Shown: positions 47,591 through 60,245 of the stretch, piece after piece
Position numbering within the stretch: the first letter of the stretch is position 1
Layout of the letters: each line of letters opens with the position of its first letter
From: Phalacrocorax aristotelis
Taxonomy: Eukaryota > Chordata > Aves > Suliformes > Phalacrocoracidae
Assembly (NCBI RefSeq): GCF_949628215.1
Contig: NC_134284.1
Span: 1,922,001 to 1,986,000, forward strand
DNA: 64,000 nt
Reading direction: 5' to 3'
Notes under the pieces: generated by a model
The model's input: the letters and a program-made list of their open reading frames with translations, nothing else
Told to the model about the DNA's origin: nothing
The model's database searches: none
Position numbers and translations under genes: made by a program

Positions 47591-50500
47591 AACAGCTGAG
47601 CAACATGCTTTACTGAAAGTGCTTCTTTACTAAGAGTGGTTTCACTGCTTCTGCAGCAGCCCTTGAGGCTGCATTACCGCTGAAGGGTAGCCTCACCAAC
47701 TCTCCATTTACACTTTAAAACCTCTACGCAGGCAGCAGCAGAGTCACAGATGCAGCTGCAAGAAGAAACCACACACCACAGTTGTGCAGGTGCATGTGGG
47801 CCCCAGTGGGAAAGAATATTAACTATTTCCTGGTAATAGGGACACAGGGGTCCTTCACACAGATAAAATAATCTCAGCACAGTTCCAGGACACAGCCTGT
47901 GTGGGAAGTTACTATCCAAATGAATACTCAACTGTGTTTAACAGATGCTAGTTTAAATGACTACAGACTAAATATTCTGGATTCTCTTTCAAATTCAGCT
48001 CAGTTTGTGCATTGTGTGCCCCATATTTTCATTGTGGCAGGGAAAGTGGCTATTTCCATTACTGTTAATTTAAACCTTTGTGTCTGGAAGGCATAGGTGG
48101 TATTTACCACACTATTTCAAGATTAGATGCATTGTCTTAAACAAGCTAATTGTATTATTTGCATCTCTCCTTGACAAAAAGCTGTAGCAGGATCATCCTT
48201 TGCACCTGTAAGGTACCTGGGAGTTAGAAGAATAATTCATAACCGATAGTTTTTTAGAAGCATTTTGCCTTTTTGGAAGAAAATAGTCCGTTTTGATTCT
48301 CTCTAATATATTCTTTAATTACAATTATTGTCTGAAATGGAAACTGCATAATTATTTGCAAAAGTAACAAGGCATGTTTCCCTCCTCTGAAAAGACTGAA
48401 GTGAGAATCAGGCCTCCAGTATGAATGTATACAGAAACTACCTTTTAAAACAATTTTCTATGAAATTGCTTCCAGCTATCTGGTTTGCTGGAATATTAAG
48501 ATGCAAATCTAGGCAAAGTAGATTTTTTTTTAGACACTTAAAATCTGTGAACCTAGTAGGATTGGCTGAGCTGAAGCTCCTGCAGGAGATAATGATGTTC
48601 TGCTGAAACACAGCAACACTTCAGTAAACCCTGATGATGATAATGCATTGAAATAACAACACGTGGCATTGCTACCCACCCACGCCTCATCATGCATCAC
48701 ACCAAAATGTCACGATGTGCTGATGGTTAAGTTTCTCTTCTAAAATCACAAAGCTGGCAGTTCCAGCTGCAACGCTCACAACAAACTGTTCTTTTTCATT
48801 TCATGTCTTTGGCCGGTTTCAGCTGTACCCAGGATCTTTCTTACTTGAGATGGTGATGGTGGATGCTCCTTAAGCATTTAAAAATGAGATTCAGAAAAAT
48901 ACTTAGCCATCCAAGTTTCCACTCTTACAAAGCACCACCTGAACAGTAGGAGGCTGTAAAACTAGGCAGAAAGAAGTCTGGCACCAGATTTCCATGCCTT
49001 CTTGCTTTCAAGCAGAGAAGAAAGTAGCCTCTGTCTTTCTATTCTACTTGAAATATAACTTCTGCAGGTTTCCCAAATACCTTTGAGCTTACACACATAT
49101 GAAAGCTTAGATTTGGCACAAGTTTCAATGAAGGTTTAGGGTGGAAGTTGGAATGATGGCAGAAGCAGAATTTTATCTTCCCTGGATGTCGTGATAACAA
49201 AATAGTTATGAAAACATTTTTTTTTATGTTTGGCTTCTTGTCTGTTTGATAAATAAGACAACACATTCACAATCACTTACCTTCAAGAGCTTCCACTTTT
49301 CCTACCACTGGTGGAGCTGAAGTAAAGATGAAAAAATTTAGGAAAAATTGCTTGAATAGATCAGGCTAAATCCAAAGAAGGTCTGCCTGCCTGTATTTAG
49401 TTTGGAGTCTGGATGGAGATTTGGTGCCTATACCCTAAATTTTAACTTCGATAACCTCAGCTACTGCTTAACTCTGCAAATACCTACTTTCAATAGGTGC
49501 TTCAACTCTTAGCATCAAAAAATCCAATTTAAGCACTCTTAAAGTTCTATATCTACACATGCTTACTAGCACTTCAGTGTTCATAAGTCAGAGAAGTGTG
49601 ACTTCTACCCCACACTGAAGTTCAATGGAGATCCAGACACAAACCATTTCTTCTCTCAACTCTTCCCTCCTTTTCGCTGTTGGGCCAGATGATGATGCCT
49701 ACTGCTTTTTTTTGTTCATTTTTCCCCTCAAAACAACAGTGATGATGATGATCCTGTGTTTTCACGCAAGAGCTTGGCAGTTGCAGCAGTCTTCCCAGGA
49801 TATACATTAGGTGCCACAAAGTAAGCAGCAGTCTTAAACATTGTTAAAAGTCCATTAGGACTTCTTCCATCCTAACCAAGGGGAGTGCTGTCCTGTTCTC
49901 ATTTTGTATTTCCAAGGTACTGGGGAGATAGACATAATTCCCTTCCAAAGGGCTTGAAATTCACATTTCCCACCTCCCTAGAAAGTGTAATAATGATCAG
50001 GGGAGAGACCGTGGTGGGACATTTTTCCTCCTGTAAGTCTTCCAGCAGGGAAAGGAAAGAAGATTGGATTCACTATGCCAGAAAGAAGAGTGGTCATAGC
50101 TATGATGCTACTGGCTAGGGTACTCACCTAGCCACAGCCTTGGCTTCCTCACCCTGCATCAGGATTGCTTCTGCATTTTGCATTACACACCTCTGAGTTC
50201 AGCATGTGGAACCCAGGACGCCCCTTACCACCTGAGTGCAAACTGAACAGTTACATACTTTCCTTCTGGTCAAACTCATTTCTAATTCTTTCCTCAAGTT
50301 CCTTCCAACAAGACAGCTTGGGAGTACCCCCAAATCTCTTGTGTAGTAGCCTGAGTACTCTAAGCAGCTGTGGGTTTATGGGGGGCAGAGAGGTAGGAAA
50401 GGGCAATAGCAGGGCTTTGCTGCATTTCACATTTTGGCCAATTGCACCTGCTAAGGTACCACACACTCATGAATTTCCCTCTGGACTTAGATCAGAGCTG

Positions 50501-51468
50501 TGTCTGTCCCTGCCTCCTAGGAGGTCTGAACCTCCTCAGGGGCCTGGATTCTGCTCCGTGGGGCTGAAAATCTGGTATTGCAAAGCCTGACCCTGCAGTG
50601 ACAAAGTTACTCTTTTGGACCCGGCAAGTATAGAGTGAGAGTGAAGCCTAATTATAGTTTGATACCATTCACTCCTTGTTCTTTTAGGTGATACTGCCAG
50701 TAATAACTGGCAGTGGTGGGCACTTAGTTATGGCACTGATACTTTGTTATGGGAACTCCCATCCACTGCCCACTGAACTGAGCCCACAGGTGTGACATTG
50801 CAAAGGCAAGTGAACAGTTCCTCAGCAGTAAGAGATTTGGATGGTTGTTGTGCACAGACAGGTTTAAAAACAGGGAAAGGTCTTACAGACCCCACTGCTG
50901 GTCAACAGAGCCGCTGATTCCTGAAGCATGGCCATAACACAAATATAAAAGTAAATGTGACACAGTCTGCGGTCTTCTTAGGGAAAGGGCTTCAGGAACT
51001 TCCCGTGCAGACATGGGCTGTGTCTCCTTCTTGTACATACCGCAGGGGAAATGGAAGAAGAGAAACACCAAGGGTGGGAATTAAGACTGTGTTTTCATTT
51101 CCTCTTTCTTGTTTGTTACTTGGTCCTTCTCTAGTAAAAAGAAAAAAAAAAAAGCTGACAACAAAAAACCCAGCTGCACCTGGGTTTTTACATAAATGTT
51201 CTCTTGTGCTTCAACTCGTTCACCTCCTGGCAACACTGACTCCAGAAAATACAGCACACTTTCTCTTTAAGAAAGACTGCTCCTTGCCCAGCTGTTGACT
51301 TGCCTGAAGGTGAGACCTCTGCTTAAATTCATGGCTCCAGCTGTCAAAAGCAAAGAAAAGCAGCTTTTCCTTGGCGGCTCTCTGCTTTGGGTAGAATTTG
51401 ACATCTTCCTCAGTCAGCAGAATTTAATCAGCGTCAAGTGCCCACAGCCGCGCAGCTCCACCACTGCT
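47591..51468. other. Unique non-coding sequence
   Basis: No supported gene. The block includes a short GAT repeat at about 49,740-49,751 and a perfect hairpin at 50,693-50,714 (ACTGCCAGT, loop AATA, ACTGGCAGT). A 141-codon frame at 50,165-50,590 is not recognisable. Confidence 0.5.
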
Positions 51469-51516
51469 GGGCTGGGGCTGGGGGCTGGGGGCTGGGGCTG
51501 GGGCTGGGGCTGGGGA
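51469..51516 (+). repeat. GGGGCT-type tandem repeat
   Basis: About eight units alternate GGGGCT and GGGGGCT, giving eight G runs of three to five bases with uniform two-base CT loops. The motif is both a short tandem repeat and a very strong quadruplex pattern. Length polymorphism and sequencing difficulty are expected. No transcript is known here. Confidence 0.85.
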
Positions 51517-54502
51517 GACCGACCTGAGGAGAAGAGCGGGGGAGTCCGCAAGCAGCAGGCACAAACAGACACAGGCACAAACAATCACCCATTTCTACAG
51601 GAAATCCAAAGCTCGTCACTGTCTGGGGAGAGCCTCATTGTATCCTTTGACTTAAGAATCGCTGTTATCACACAGTAACCTTACCCAGCTTAGGCTCTGC
51701 TGTGTCCTCCTGAGCAGCTGAGAGCAGTAAATGGAATGAGTTATTGACAGCTGACGATGATACTGATTTCTAAAAGAAAGCTGGTGAAATGGGCTCAGGG
51801 ATATGGTTTCCCAGTCTGGAGTGAACAAGTGAAGCCAAGGGAGCGACTCCTGAGATCACCATGCCCTGCTCGCCTTCCTCCTAGGGAAGAAAGTGCCTTC
51901 AGTTATTGTCACATAGATGTCAATAAACTAAATGATCCACCTCATGTAGTGAAATCGTTAAGCCAAGCACCTAACCTATGAAGCCCAGCATCTGATGCTT
52001 TCACAAAACCTAAATGGTCAGATAGGACTGGTGTGTGCAGACGTAGGTACGTGTAGACTTGTGTATGGACCCAGCACAGCAGGACAGCACTTGCTTTTCC
52101 CCAGTACTGCCATCTCCTTCCTGCAACGAAGCCCCAAAGTCCCATGCTAGGGAGAGACCGGGATAAGGTCGCAGCCAGGGAGGCAGTGGTGTGGCAGCTC
52201 CTGTTCCAGGTTTCAGCCCTGTGATGATGTGTGCTGGGGGGCTGTGCCGGCTGCCTCCTTCCTGCTGCAGCCCCCCATCGCTAGGGAGCCAGCCTGGCTG
52301 ACCTGAGACCCTCATTTCGGGGCACTCGGTCAGTGCAAGGCGGCTGCTGTTACAGCAGGAGTGTGCACAGGGTGGTTTCTTAAGGAGACCTTGTATTAGT
52401 GCTTACCCATTTAAAATACCCTCTTCAGAGTAAATAATATCTGCCTATGTGTTTTCAACACACAAACTCCAGCCGTTCCTATACATGTAGTTCATTTCTA
52501 GCACCTGCAGCTGTTACCCGTTTCCTGACAATATCATCGTGCCTATTGAGGAGAGGAAGGGCATGTTGAGTTGTGTTTTTTTTTTTTAATGTTTACCTCT
52601 TCCACCTGTTTGATATTAGCCTGCATAATGGCACAGAGTTAAAGCAAAGGAGACGGCTGCTGGAAGCAAACAGGAAATGAAGCAATGCCCGAGGTGAGGG
52701 AGGCAGTAGGGCTGCGAGGAAACAAGGGGGGGCGGCAGGCAGATATTGACTGGTGAATATTCACAAGCCTCTATGCAGAGGGGTGATTTAGTTCTCTCCA
52801 GATCCAAGCTACGTATCAGAGGGATACTAAAGCACTGAATGCCCCCAGCTAGGATAGGAGAGGGTGAGAAAGAAGATGTGTAAGGGGGGAGATGCTGTGG
52901 GTGGAGGTGGGAGTGCAGGTAAAGGCTTGCTGCTCAGGGAGCGGGGGAGAGCTCGCAGGTGCACTGCAGTCCAGGAGCTTGACAGTGATCAATGTAGAGC
53001 TTGTGCTGTGAACTGTGTACTCTCGCAGCCTGTAGCCATGAATGTGGTGGGTTTTTTCCCCCTGTTCCTTTGTATTTGGGGAATGAACTTCATAAAACCT
53101 GCATTCATCGCTTCTGCTCAGCCACATGACAAACTTCTTCTGAGCTGTGTCCTGGAGGGGTGACGCAGCCACAAAAACAAGATCCCTCCTGCTCCAGTCA
53201 TTAAAAACACCGCATTTCTCATTTCACAGCACTGGGGGAGGGGACCGAGAGCCGCCGAGGAAGCAAATAGCACTGAGGGTACTGTTACAATATGAAAGAG
53301 GCCATTAACTCAGTGCATTTACCTACAGAACTGATCAACAAATGTCCTACCAAGAGACATACTTTTAATCTTTTCCTAGTATTGCTCATCTTTCTCAACA
53401 TTTACCTTCAAAAAAAGCTGTTGCTGATAAGCAAAGTGACAATCTTGCTTCCCTTCTTTTACCTATTTAGAACAGTGCTAAAAGGTACAATGCTGATCTT
53501 GTATAGTGTCTGGAGTCTCCTCTTAAATGATATCCCCCTTATGTGAGCAGCGAACTGAACACATCTGTTGGATGCAATTATCTGAATGCTGCACGTGTTT
53601 TATACATATTTTCTATATTACTTGGGGATAATATATCTAACTATGTTTCTCTGACAGGGATATTTATTTGTGAAGGTGGTTTTTCTACTGTCAACCAAGT
53701 TCAGTGAGTGGTCAAATATGGTTTGTCAAATTTCTAGTAACGTTTTGTTATTGATTATTGATGTAGATGTGTATTTTTAATTATTTTAGTAATTCTTCCC
53801 AGCCTCCTGGAACTAGAAGAGGTGAAATGCACACTGACCCGCAGATCCTTAGCTTTCACGCACTCTAATAGATTCCCATGGCAGGAGGTGAACCCTGTTA
53901 CAAGCTCTGTGTCTGTAGGATTACCTGCTGCACTCTGTTTGTGGGAAGCGGGCCAATAATAATGCTGGATTAAAGAATAGATGGAAATGACTGAAACATT
54001 TTCTTTTGGAGTCAGAAATATTTTGCTAGAAGTTCTAAAATTTTCATTAAACTTTGACAGCAACTTATGCTATTTTGTAAAGTACTAGGGAAAACGCTTT
54101 CAGCAAATGTCTGCAGAAAGCTTTTTTTTTTCTACCAACTCAGTTTTATCTGTTTTATAAAAAAAGGCCCTACAGACTCTGACACAGCGAAGTCGCTGTG
54201 CCTTGCTAAAATACCAGTGTTAGCTGAACCCTGGTAATTGTACAAACACGTGCTTTTAGCTGGGGCAAACACAAGATAAATGACATTAACTTTTCTCTCC
54301 GGTATAAACTAACATGTTTCACCTCACAGCAGGAGACATGATTGCAGGTCAGGCAGCACAGCTCGGCTGACGGGCAGTAATTCGCTAAGCTGAGGTTAGC
54401 CTGAAGATGTGTCTCAGCTTGGTGTGAAGCCCTGGTCCTTCCCAACAAGGACAAGAAGGGTCCTTCCCTCATGCCTGACCTGGTGAGCACAGAGGGAAAG
54501 CA
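51517..54502. other. Unique non-coding sequence
   Basis: No supported gene. It is GC-rich to about 52,330, then mixed, and AT-rich from 53,300. Open frames at 52,849-53,172 and 53,292-53,546 are unrecognisable; the latter is merely hydrophobic because it is T-rich. Confidence 0.5.
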
Positions 54503-54625
54503 TATTATTAGTGTTATTTAATTTGCGTTACTCTGATACTTAAGAGCTCCGGTTTGGATTAGGACTCTGTTGTGCTAGGCCTGTATAAACACACATGAAA
54601 GCATGACACTGTCTTCAAGAGCTGC
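54503..54625 (+). repeat. Old L2-type amniote repeat fragment
   Basis: A TATTATTAGTGTTATTTAAT start is followed by AAGAGCTCCGGTTTGGAT, then ACTCTGTTGTGCTAGGCCTG and TATAAACACACATGAAA, and ends with ACACTGTCTTCAAGAGCT. This is a close ordered match to the reptile-wide repeat segment I remember ('attgtgctaggcgctgtacaaacac... gtccctgccccaaagagct'). The exact family name is uncertain. Confidence 0.6.
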
Positions 54626-57184
54626 CTGCCTTATACAAACAAACACGGGAGTCAGGCACAGTTTCACACTGAGGTTGGGCTTCATCTTCCTTAGGGCCTT
54701 GTGCTGTGCCAACCACGTTGTCAGCTCTTGCAAATCGTCTGTATTTAACAGCCTGCACCTCGGCCTGCTCTTTACTGAATTGGTAATTCGGCAAGTTCCT
54801 GTGTTCGTGTAGCATGCAGTAGGTTACCCAGAAGGATACTTGAGGCGAAGATGGGACAGGCCGTATGAGTCTATTTTAAGGGGGCTACAAAAAGTCCCCA
54901 TGTACTGCAGCTCTCAGTGGAGAGAGCTTGAACTGGCTGAGGAAAACAAGCACCTAGCACTAGGCAACTTGGGGGTCTGGAGGAGACAGAGCTGAGCCAG
55001 CACCAGCAATGCTACAAGGCTTGTTGGGTCTGCTATGTGCTTGATCAGTGCAGACCAACCAACCAAGCAGCCTGAAGGACTACAGGGCTCGCTGTCCTAT
55101 GGGAAGCATCTCCCCATCAATGCTGAGACAGGCTGTTAATCAACAAAACCAAAATTGTCTTTATATACCTCAGAGGAGGTGACTAAAGCAGAGGGAGAGA
55201 GAAGCAGTTAGTTTACTCTGTGAGAAATGTTTATTGGTTTTCCCTGTAGGCTGTTAATAGGACTTTTGGCTTTAGCAGAAGAAATCCCACATTGTTCCCT
55301 AAAACTTGCTCAATAAAGATGAGTCATAAGCAATTTCCATGTTCTGAAGCAGTGATCCTTTCTTCACCCTTTGTAGGCATGTCAGGGTGACTCCTGAAAA
55401 GGAACTACAGAAAAACCTGTTTGGATAATACATTGTGTTCAGTGGCTTGTAGTTGTAGTCTCACAGTGGTGTGCATCCAAACAGTGCTTGGGATTTCTCA
55501 TTTTCTAAAAGTAAATAAAGAGCGCTCTATGCAGTGATTGCCTTCTAATTTTACCTCTTCCTCTCAACATTAAAGATCTGACTACATTACTCCTTCAAAT
55601 CTCATTCATAAAAGCTACATCACTTTTTACGGATAGCCAGTAAGTTCAGTTGTGTTCGAGACCTTCTCTGCAGAGTGCCCGTCATGACAGAGCTCACCAT
55701 TCTGGTAAGCTACAGCATCATTGGCTCGTATGTTGTATGGATACGTGGTGTGCCGCTGCAACTGCAGCGTCTTGTGGGTTAAACAAGTGATGTGGGCAGA
55801 CTGAGACAGGCAAGCATTTACATATCAAAAGATGTAAGAATTCTCAAAACTGGTATAAACATAATAAGTCTCATCAGGTGTTGTTCAAGGCAGTTTGGTT
55901 TTGTTCGGAAGTAAGAATGCAATGCAGTCAAGGTGTTGTGGTCTGACTGATAAACCAGTTCTGGTCAAGGTGGGGTACAAAGCCTACACCGTTTAGCTAA
56001 CCTCACAGCCGAAGCAAAGAGTCTTGCCTCTGTTTCAGTGTATTGCACTCCGGCTCACTCGTGATCAGTCACTCCCTATTAAAAATACACATCTTTTACT
56101 CTTGTAGACAAAATGCATAAACACTTGACCCCTGGAAATATGATATACAACTAAAGACAGCCTTTGAAAAACCTGGAGTATGTATGTGCATTATAAATTC
56201 CTCCTCTCTTACAGGGCCAGCAGAGTAGGAAAAATTATAACTGGTTGTGTCTCTTGGTCTCCCTCTCCAGCCTGCTCCCTCATCTCCCTCGCACTCCCCC
56301 TCCTGTTTGCTGCAGGATGTGCCAGCACTTGTCTTGGCAAAAGCCAGTCTTGGATCTTAAGCTGAAGGAACCTCCAGAGTGTTTGTGACTAGCTCAGCCT
56401 TTACCAGGCCTCCTCTCCTCCTGCCCCAAGAGATGAGTACGTGGTGCGGGTGTGCTCTGGGGAGCTGCAGGAGATGGATGTCTGCACCCAGCACCATGTG
56501 GCTGCCTGGCAAATGCATAGCTTGTGCTCTCATAAATCGGGGCTTTGCAATGTGTGTAAATGCATGTGCGAAATACACGTGTGCAAAGTGTATGTAAATG
56601 CACGTGCCTCGCAGGCTGTGGCAGACTGCACCAGCAGTGGGACAACAACAGGGCATGGCCATTCAGTCTTGGTCTGTGTTTTCAGTGAAGTCAAATGAAC
56701 AAGCACTTTGTCATTAGTAGTAGGGACCTGGGTCCTTCTCTGTACTCAAGGCAGGTTACATCAGCTGATGGCTGCGTGATTTCCACCTACCATCCTCCAC
56801 TACAATGCACCCAGCTAGTGGCTTGGTTGCTCTCCCTGCCCAGGCAATCTGTGGTCTTTCTAGAAAGACTGCCTGCAAAACTTAACACCATCACTGCTTT
56901 TGGCGGTTGTGATTTCATGACACAGAAAACCACCCATGAGGAGCTGCACAGCAGCTCATTTTCCAAAGAAGCTGCCAACCAATAGTTGGGCGATATAGCA
57001 CTAACTCTCCTTCAACATGCAGCCTGGTCTGGATTTCAACCAGGGACCGAGATATGACAGGTTTCAGTTCTCATCCCCAGTACCTAACGGTGTCTTGTCC
57101 TCATCATTAAAAATTAAATTGCCCGTGAGTAAACACCCATGCTGTTCTTGATGCATATGCATCTATAAAGTCCACACCAGGACT
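54626..57184. other. Unique non-coding sequence
   Basis: No supported gene. The region 56,357-56,662 is open in several overlapping frames on both strands, a sign of stop-poor composition. No mobile element was recognised. Confidence 0.5.
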
Positions 57185-58050
57185 TCAGGTGGAAGGGGAC
57201 CAACTGGGCCTTCCACATCATAAAACACTCTTAATAATTTGTGAAGCTTCATCCTAAGCTTGTTCTCTATTTTCCCCTTGTGAAATTTAATGGAAAATTT
57301 TTATACAAGCTTGTTCCTCTAGTCATTATTTTATACCATCTTATTCTTGGTATTGCTCTCGACCTAGCAAACTAAGGTCATGCTTTAGTTTAAATAATTA
57401 CTGTTCTCTCCCTGTTGTTTTCTCCTCTGATGTATTTAAAGGCTCCTGTCCCTGCTCATCCATTCTTGTTGTTTCGTTGTTGTAAAAATCAGTTTCTTTT
57501 ATAGTCTTCTAAGGCAGACTCTTCATTTCCCTGATCATCAGTTGTTCTGATCTTCTTTGTAAATATGGGTGAAAAGTACTGTATGTGTTGTTCTGGATGA
57601 TGTTTTGATACAGCCTTACACAATGGCAGCAATGCTTTTCTAATTAGTTAAAATACCTTGTCTAACACATCCTGTGACTGCATTTACCTCTTCCATGATT
57701 CTGTCATGCTGGTGGCTCAGTTACTCTGTAAGGGATGACAATACCCTTGTCTTTCTTCACCACTGTTTCTTCCAAAAGCTATGTCCTTGTCTTTACAGCA
57801 GGAATTCCTGCTGCCTAGGTGTATGACCTTTCGTGCTGTGATTTTCTGAAGTCATCAGATTTTTTCCCTGATATTCTGCTTGTCCTCTCTGTTGATGAGA
57901 CACCTCATCTTCAGTAAATTTCATTAGCACATTATTATTATTATTTTTATGCCTCTATCAACCCTGCTTAAGACAAATGATAATAAAAGCTCCTTAACTT
58001 TTGTCTTATGCTGTTCCTAGTGGGAACCTCATTCCTTAAGTTATAACACT
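57185..58050 (-). mobile_element. Ancient CR1/L3-like LINE, antisense
   Basis: Reading the + strand, this block is collinear with the young CR1 from about 9,700 to 10,660. It begins CAGGTGGAAGGGGACCAAC (CR1 3' UTR core). CTTCATTTCCCTGATCATC comes next, then TGTTCTGGATGATGTTTTGA, then CTAGGTGTATGACCTT, then CTTCAGTAAATTTCATTAGC, then AAGACAAATGATAATAAAAG and finally CTGTTCCTAGTGGGAAC. These match, in order, the CR1 segments over KMIRG, the 'ccaggtgtggcc' block, 'aggtgcgtgacctt', the palm around motif C, and 'atccctggaggactcc'. Divergence is very high, with many indels and no open frame. It could be L3 or another old CR1-clade family. Confidence 0.7.
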
Positions 58051-59989
58051 AAACTTCCTGCCGCAACTCCTTTTCATCAGTGGCAGAAATTATGCATCCA
58101 CCTTTCCCCATCTGTTTCTGCTGGACATTTTTCTCCAGGGCAAGGAAGGCAAGAGGAAAGCCAACTTCTTAACCACACAGCAGAGAGCAGAAGCACACCG
58201 TGATGTGGTCACCCTTGAGCAGAGCCAAGGGCGGGATTCCTAGATGTACTTGGCAAAGCAGCTGACATACCCATGGAAGGCAACAGAAAAGGACTTCTGC
58301 TACTTGTACGCTATTCCCAGATGTGCTTTACCCCAGAGCGCTCTGGGAGTTGTTATGGAGGCATGTTTTACTGGGGTTCAGCAATATCTAGCTGTGCTCT
58401 TTACTCAAAGCACAGAAGAAGCTAGAAAAAAACCCCTAGTCTTGAGTTTGTGTGGTCGTTCATCTTCTTCAGTCTGGTCAGCTCCACGGGGGAAGTCTCG
58501 GGGCTTTGAGTGCAGAGTTTCCAAACTTTGAGAACAAACCCTAAGCATTTGTAAAAACTGCAGAGCATACAGTTAATACACCCAGATGTGCTGTCAGCCC
58601 CACAGCACTGCACTGGAGTGGATGGAGTGTGTAAATCTTGGAAAGGTTAAAGCTGAGAAACCAGCGATATGCATAAAGGCTCATGTTCCTTCCAGGAGGA
58701 GGAGGGGGGTGAGGTGTTATCATTCTTCATTAATCACTTACATCTCCAACCTGCCTAAATCCTCTGAAAAGAACCAGCAAAGAAAACACCAGCTGTTGCA
58801 GCTCCTTCTTTTTCCTCTGTACCCTCCAGTCTCCCTCCCTCCTCCCGGCCTTCCCCAGACTGTGTTTATTTTTACTGCTCGTGAATCAGCCAGGAACTTG
58901 CTCCCTGCAACAGGATCAGCTGAGAACAAGCTGCAGATTGAACGTTCCCTGAAATCCTGTGTTTGTTTTGTAGCTTACAACCAGCAGCAAAACAGTGGAG
59001 AAAAGGAGAGAAAGTGGTACATGTCTTCTTTCTCACGTGGGAGATGGGACTTTCATTCTGCAGGGAGCGTGACTTCCCCAACTTGCTCTTTGAATGTGTG
59101 GCAGCTTTCACTAGAGATTTTGAGCATGCTTAGCTTATGAAAGTCACTTAAACTGTGAGTGCTTTGGGAAGGCAACCATTGTTTTATATAGGAGCGCCTA
59201 GCTCCTACAGTAACCTGGGCCCATTGCCCCAAAACACCACGCTGCACCACAAGCAGCACAGCAGCTCTCCCTTCAGCAACCGCCGTTTCTTCTCACATCA
59301 CTACGGTGTAAGAACTGTCCTGTCCTGAATAGCAAAAGCACAAAAGGATTTACCTCTCGAGCTCAACTGCGCCATGGCTACCCCAGCTCTGGCATTAGTG
59401 CGACAGCCTGCACCGAGAGCAGGGGCAGGCGAGTCACTGTCTCAGTGAAGTCACTGCAGGGGGTGGTGAAGAATGGCAACTGGTGACAGAGGAGTGACTG
59501 ATGGGCAGGAGAGGGACAAGAGAGGGGAACAAAAGGGGAAAAAATGGAAGTTAAAAAGGAATTGAAACACACTCCCAAAAAGTGTATGTGGGAAAACAGA
59601 AAAAGAAAAGGCAAAATCATTCTTGGGAGAACAAGCATCTTTCTCAGCTGGGGCAGGGTTGTCTCTCTGGCACCTCTCTGAACCCACACTGTCTAACCAG
59701 AGCAGCCACAAGGACAAGATCTGTCCCAGGATGCATTCTTCTGACATGCTGCAGTCACACTATTGATCCCCAAGCAGTGAGAATTTGGGGAACCAGGTTT
59801 GGAAGCCTGTCCTCCACAGAGCAGGGGAATCCTTATTTACAGAGCCACTGGAATACTAGCTTTTTCCAGACTCTTGTGTTCAAACAGTCTAAAGGCCACC
59901 CCGATATGCACCATCCAACAAATCATGGCCTCTGATTTAAATCCGGCATTTCAATTTGTACGCCTTTGAAAGGCATGAAATGCTACCCT
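58051..59989. other. Unique non-coding sequence
   Basis: A 184-codon + strand frame at 58,586-59,140 has no domain and no plausible splice frame. No repeat was recognised. Confidence 0.5.
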
Positions 59990-60245
59990 TGTCGCCAAGC
60001 TGAATGGAAAAGCGCTCGCCTTGTGCAGAGGGGCCCGTCCCCCGCGCAGCGCTCCACCACGGCACGCACCAGGAGGCTGACTTGTCACTTCGGCACCAGC
60101 CTGGTGCAGAACTGCTAATCCCAGATTGAAGAAGTCATTCACTGCCAAGACTTCTCTGCCAAAAGATAACTTTATAATACTGATAATCAGGCGCCCTGTG
60201 ATGATAAAATGCCTGTTGCTTGCCTTGTCTCTTGCTGACAAGCTG
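59990..60245. promoter_or_regulatory. Small CpG cluster beside an enhancer-like block
   Basis: About nine CG dinucleotides are packed into about 80 bases (60,010-60,075). Immediately to the right is an AT-richer block with a near-palindromic GATA/homeodomain-type core (CTGATAATCAG at about 60,180) and TTATGG/TGATGATAAAA-like motifs. The texture resembles conserved developmental enhancers. This is impression only, as conservation cannot be seen from one genome. Confidence 0.2.

Noticed and set aside
51469-51516. Equivalent of the C9orf72 GGGGCC repeat
   Set aside because: The unit is GGGGCT/GGGGGCT and no C9orf72 sequence surrounds it.
57185-57205. Resemblance of the minus strand to mature miR-133 (TTGGTCCCCTTC core)
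   Set aside because: The match is partial, there is no fold-back precursor arm, and the same bases are explained as the 3' core of an old CR1/L3 copy.
58586-59140. 184-codon + strand open frame
   Set aside because: No domain, low-complexity composition, no splice context; a frame this length is expected by chance in 64 kb.
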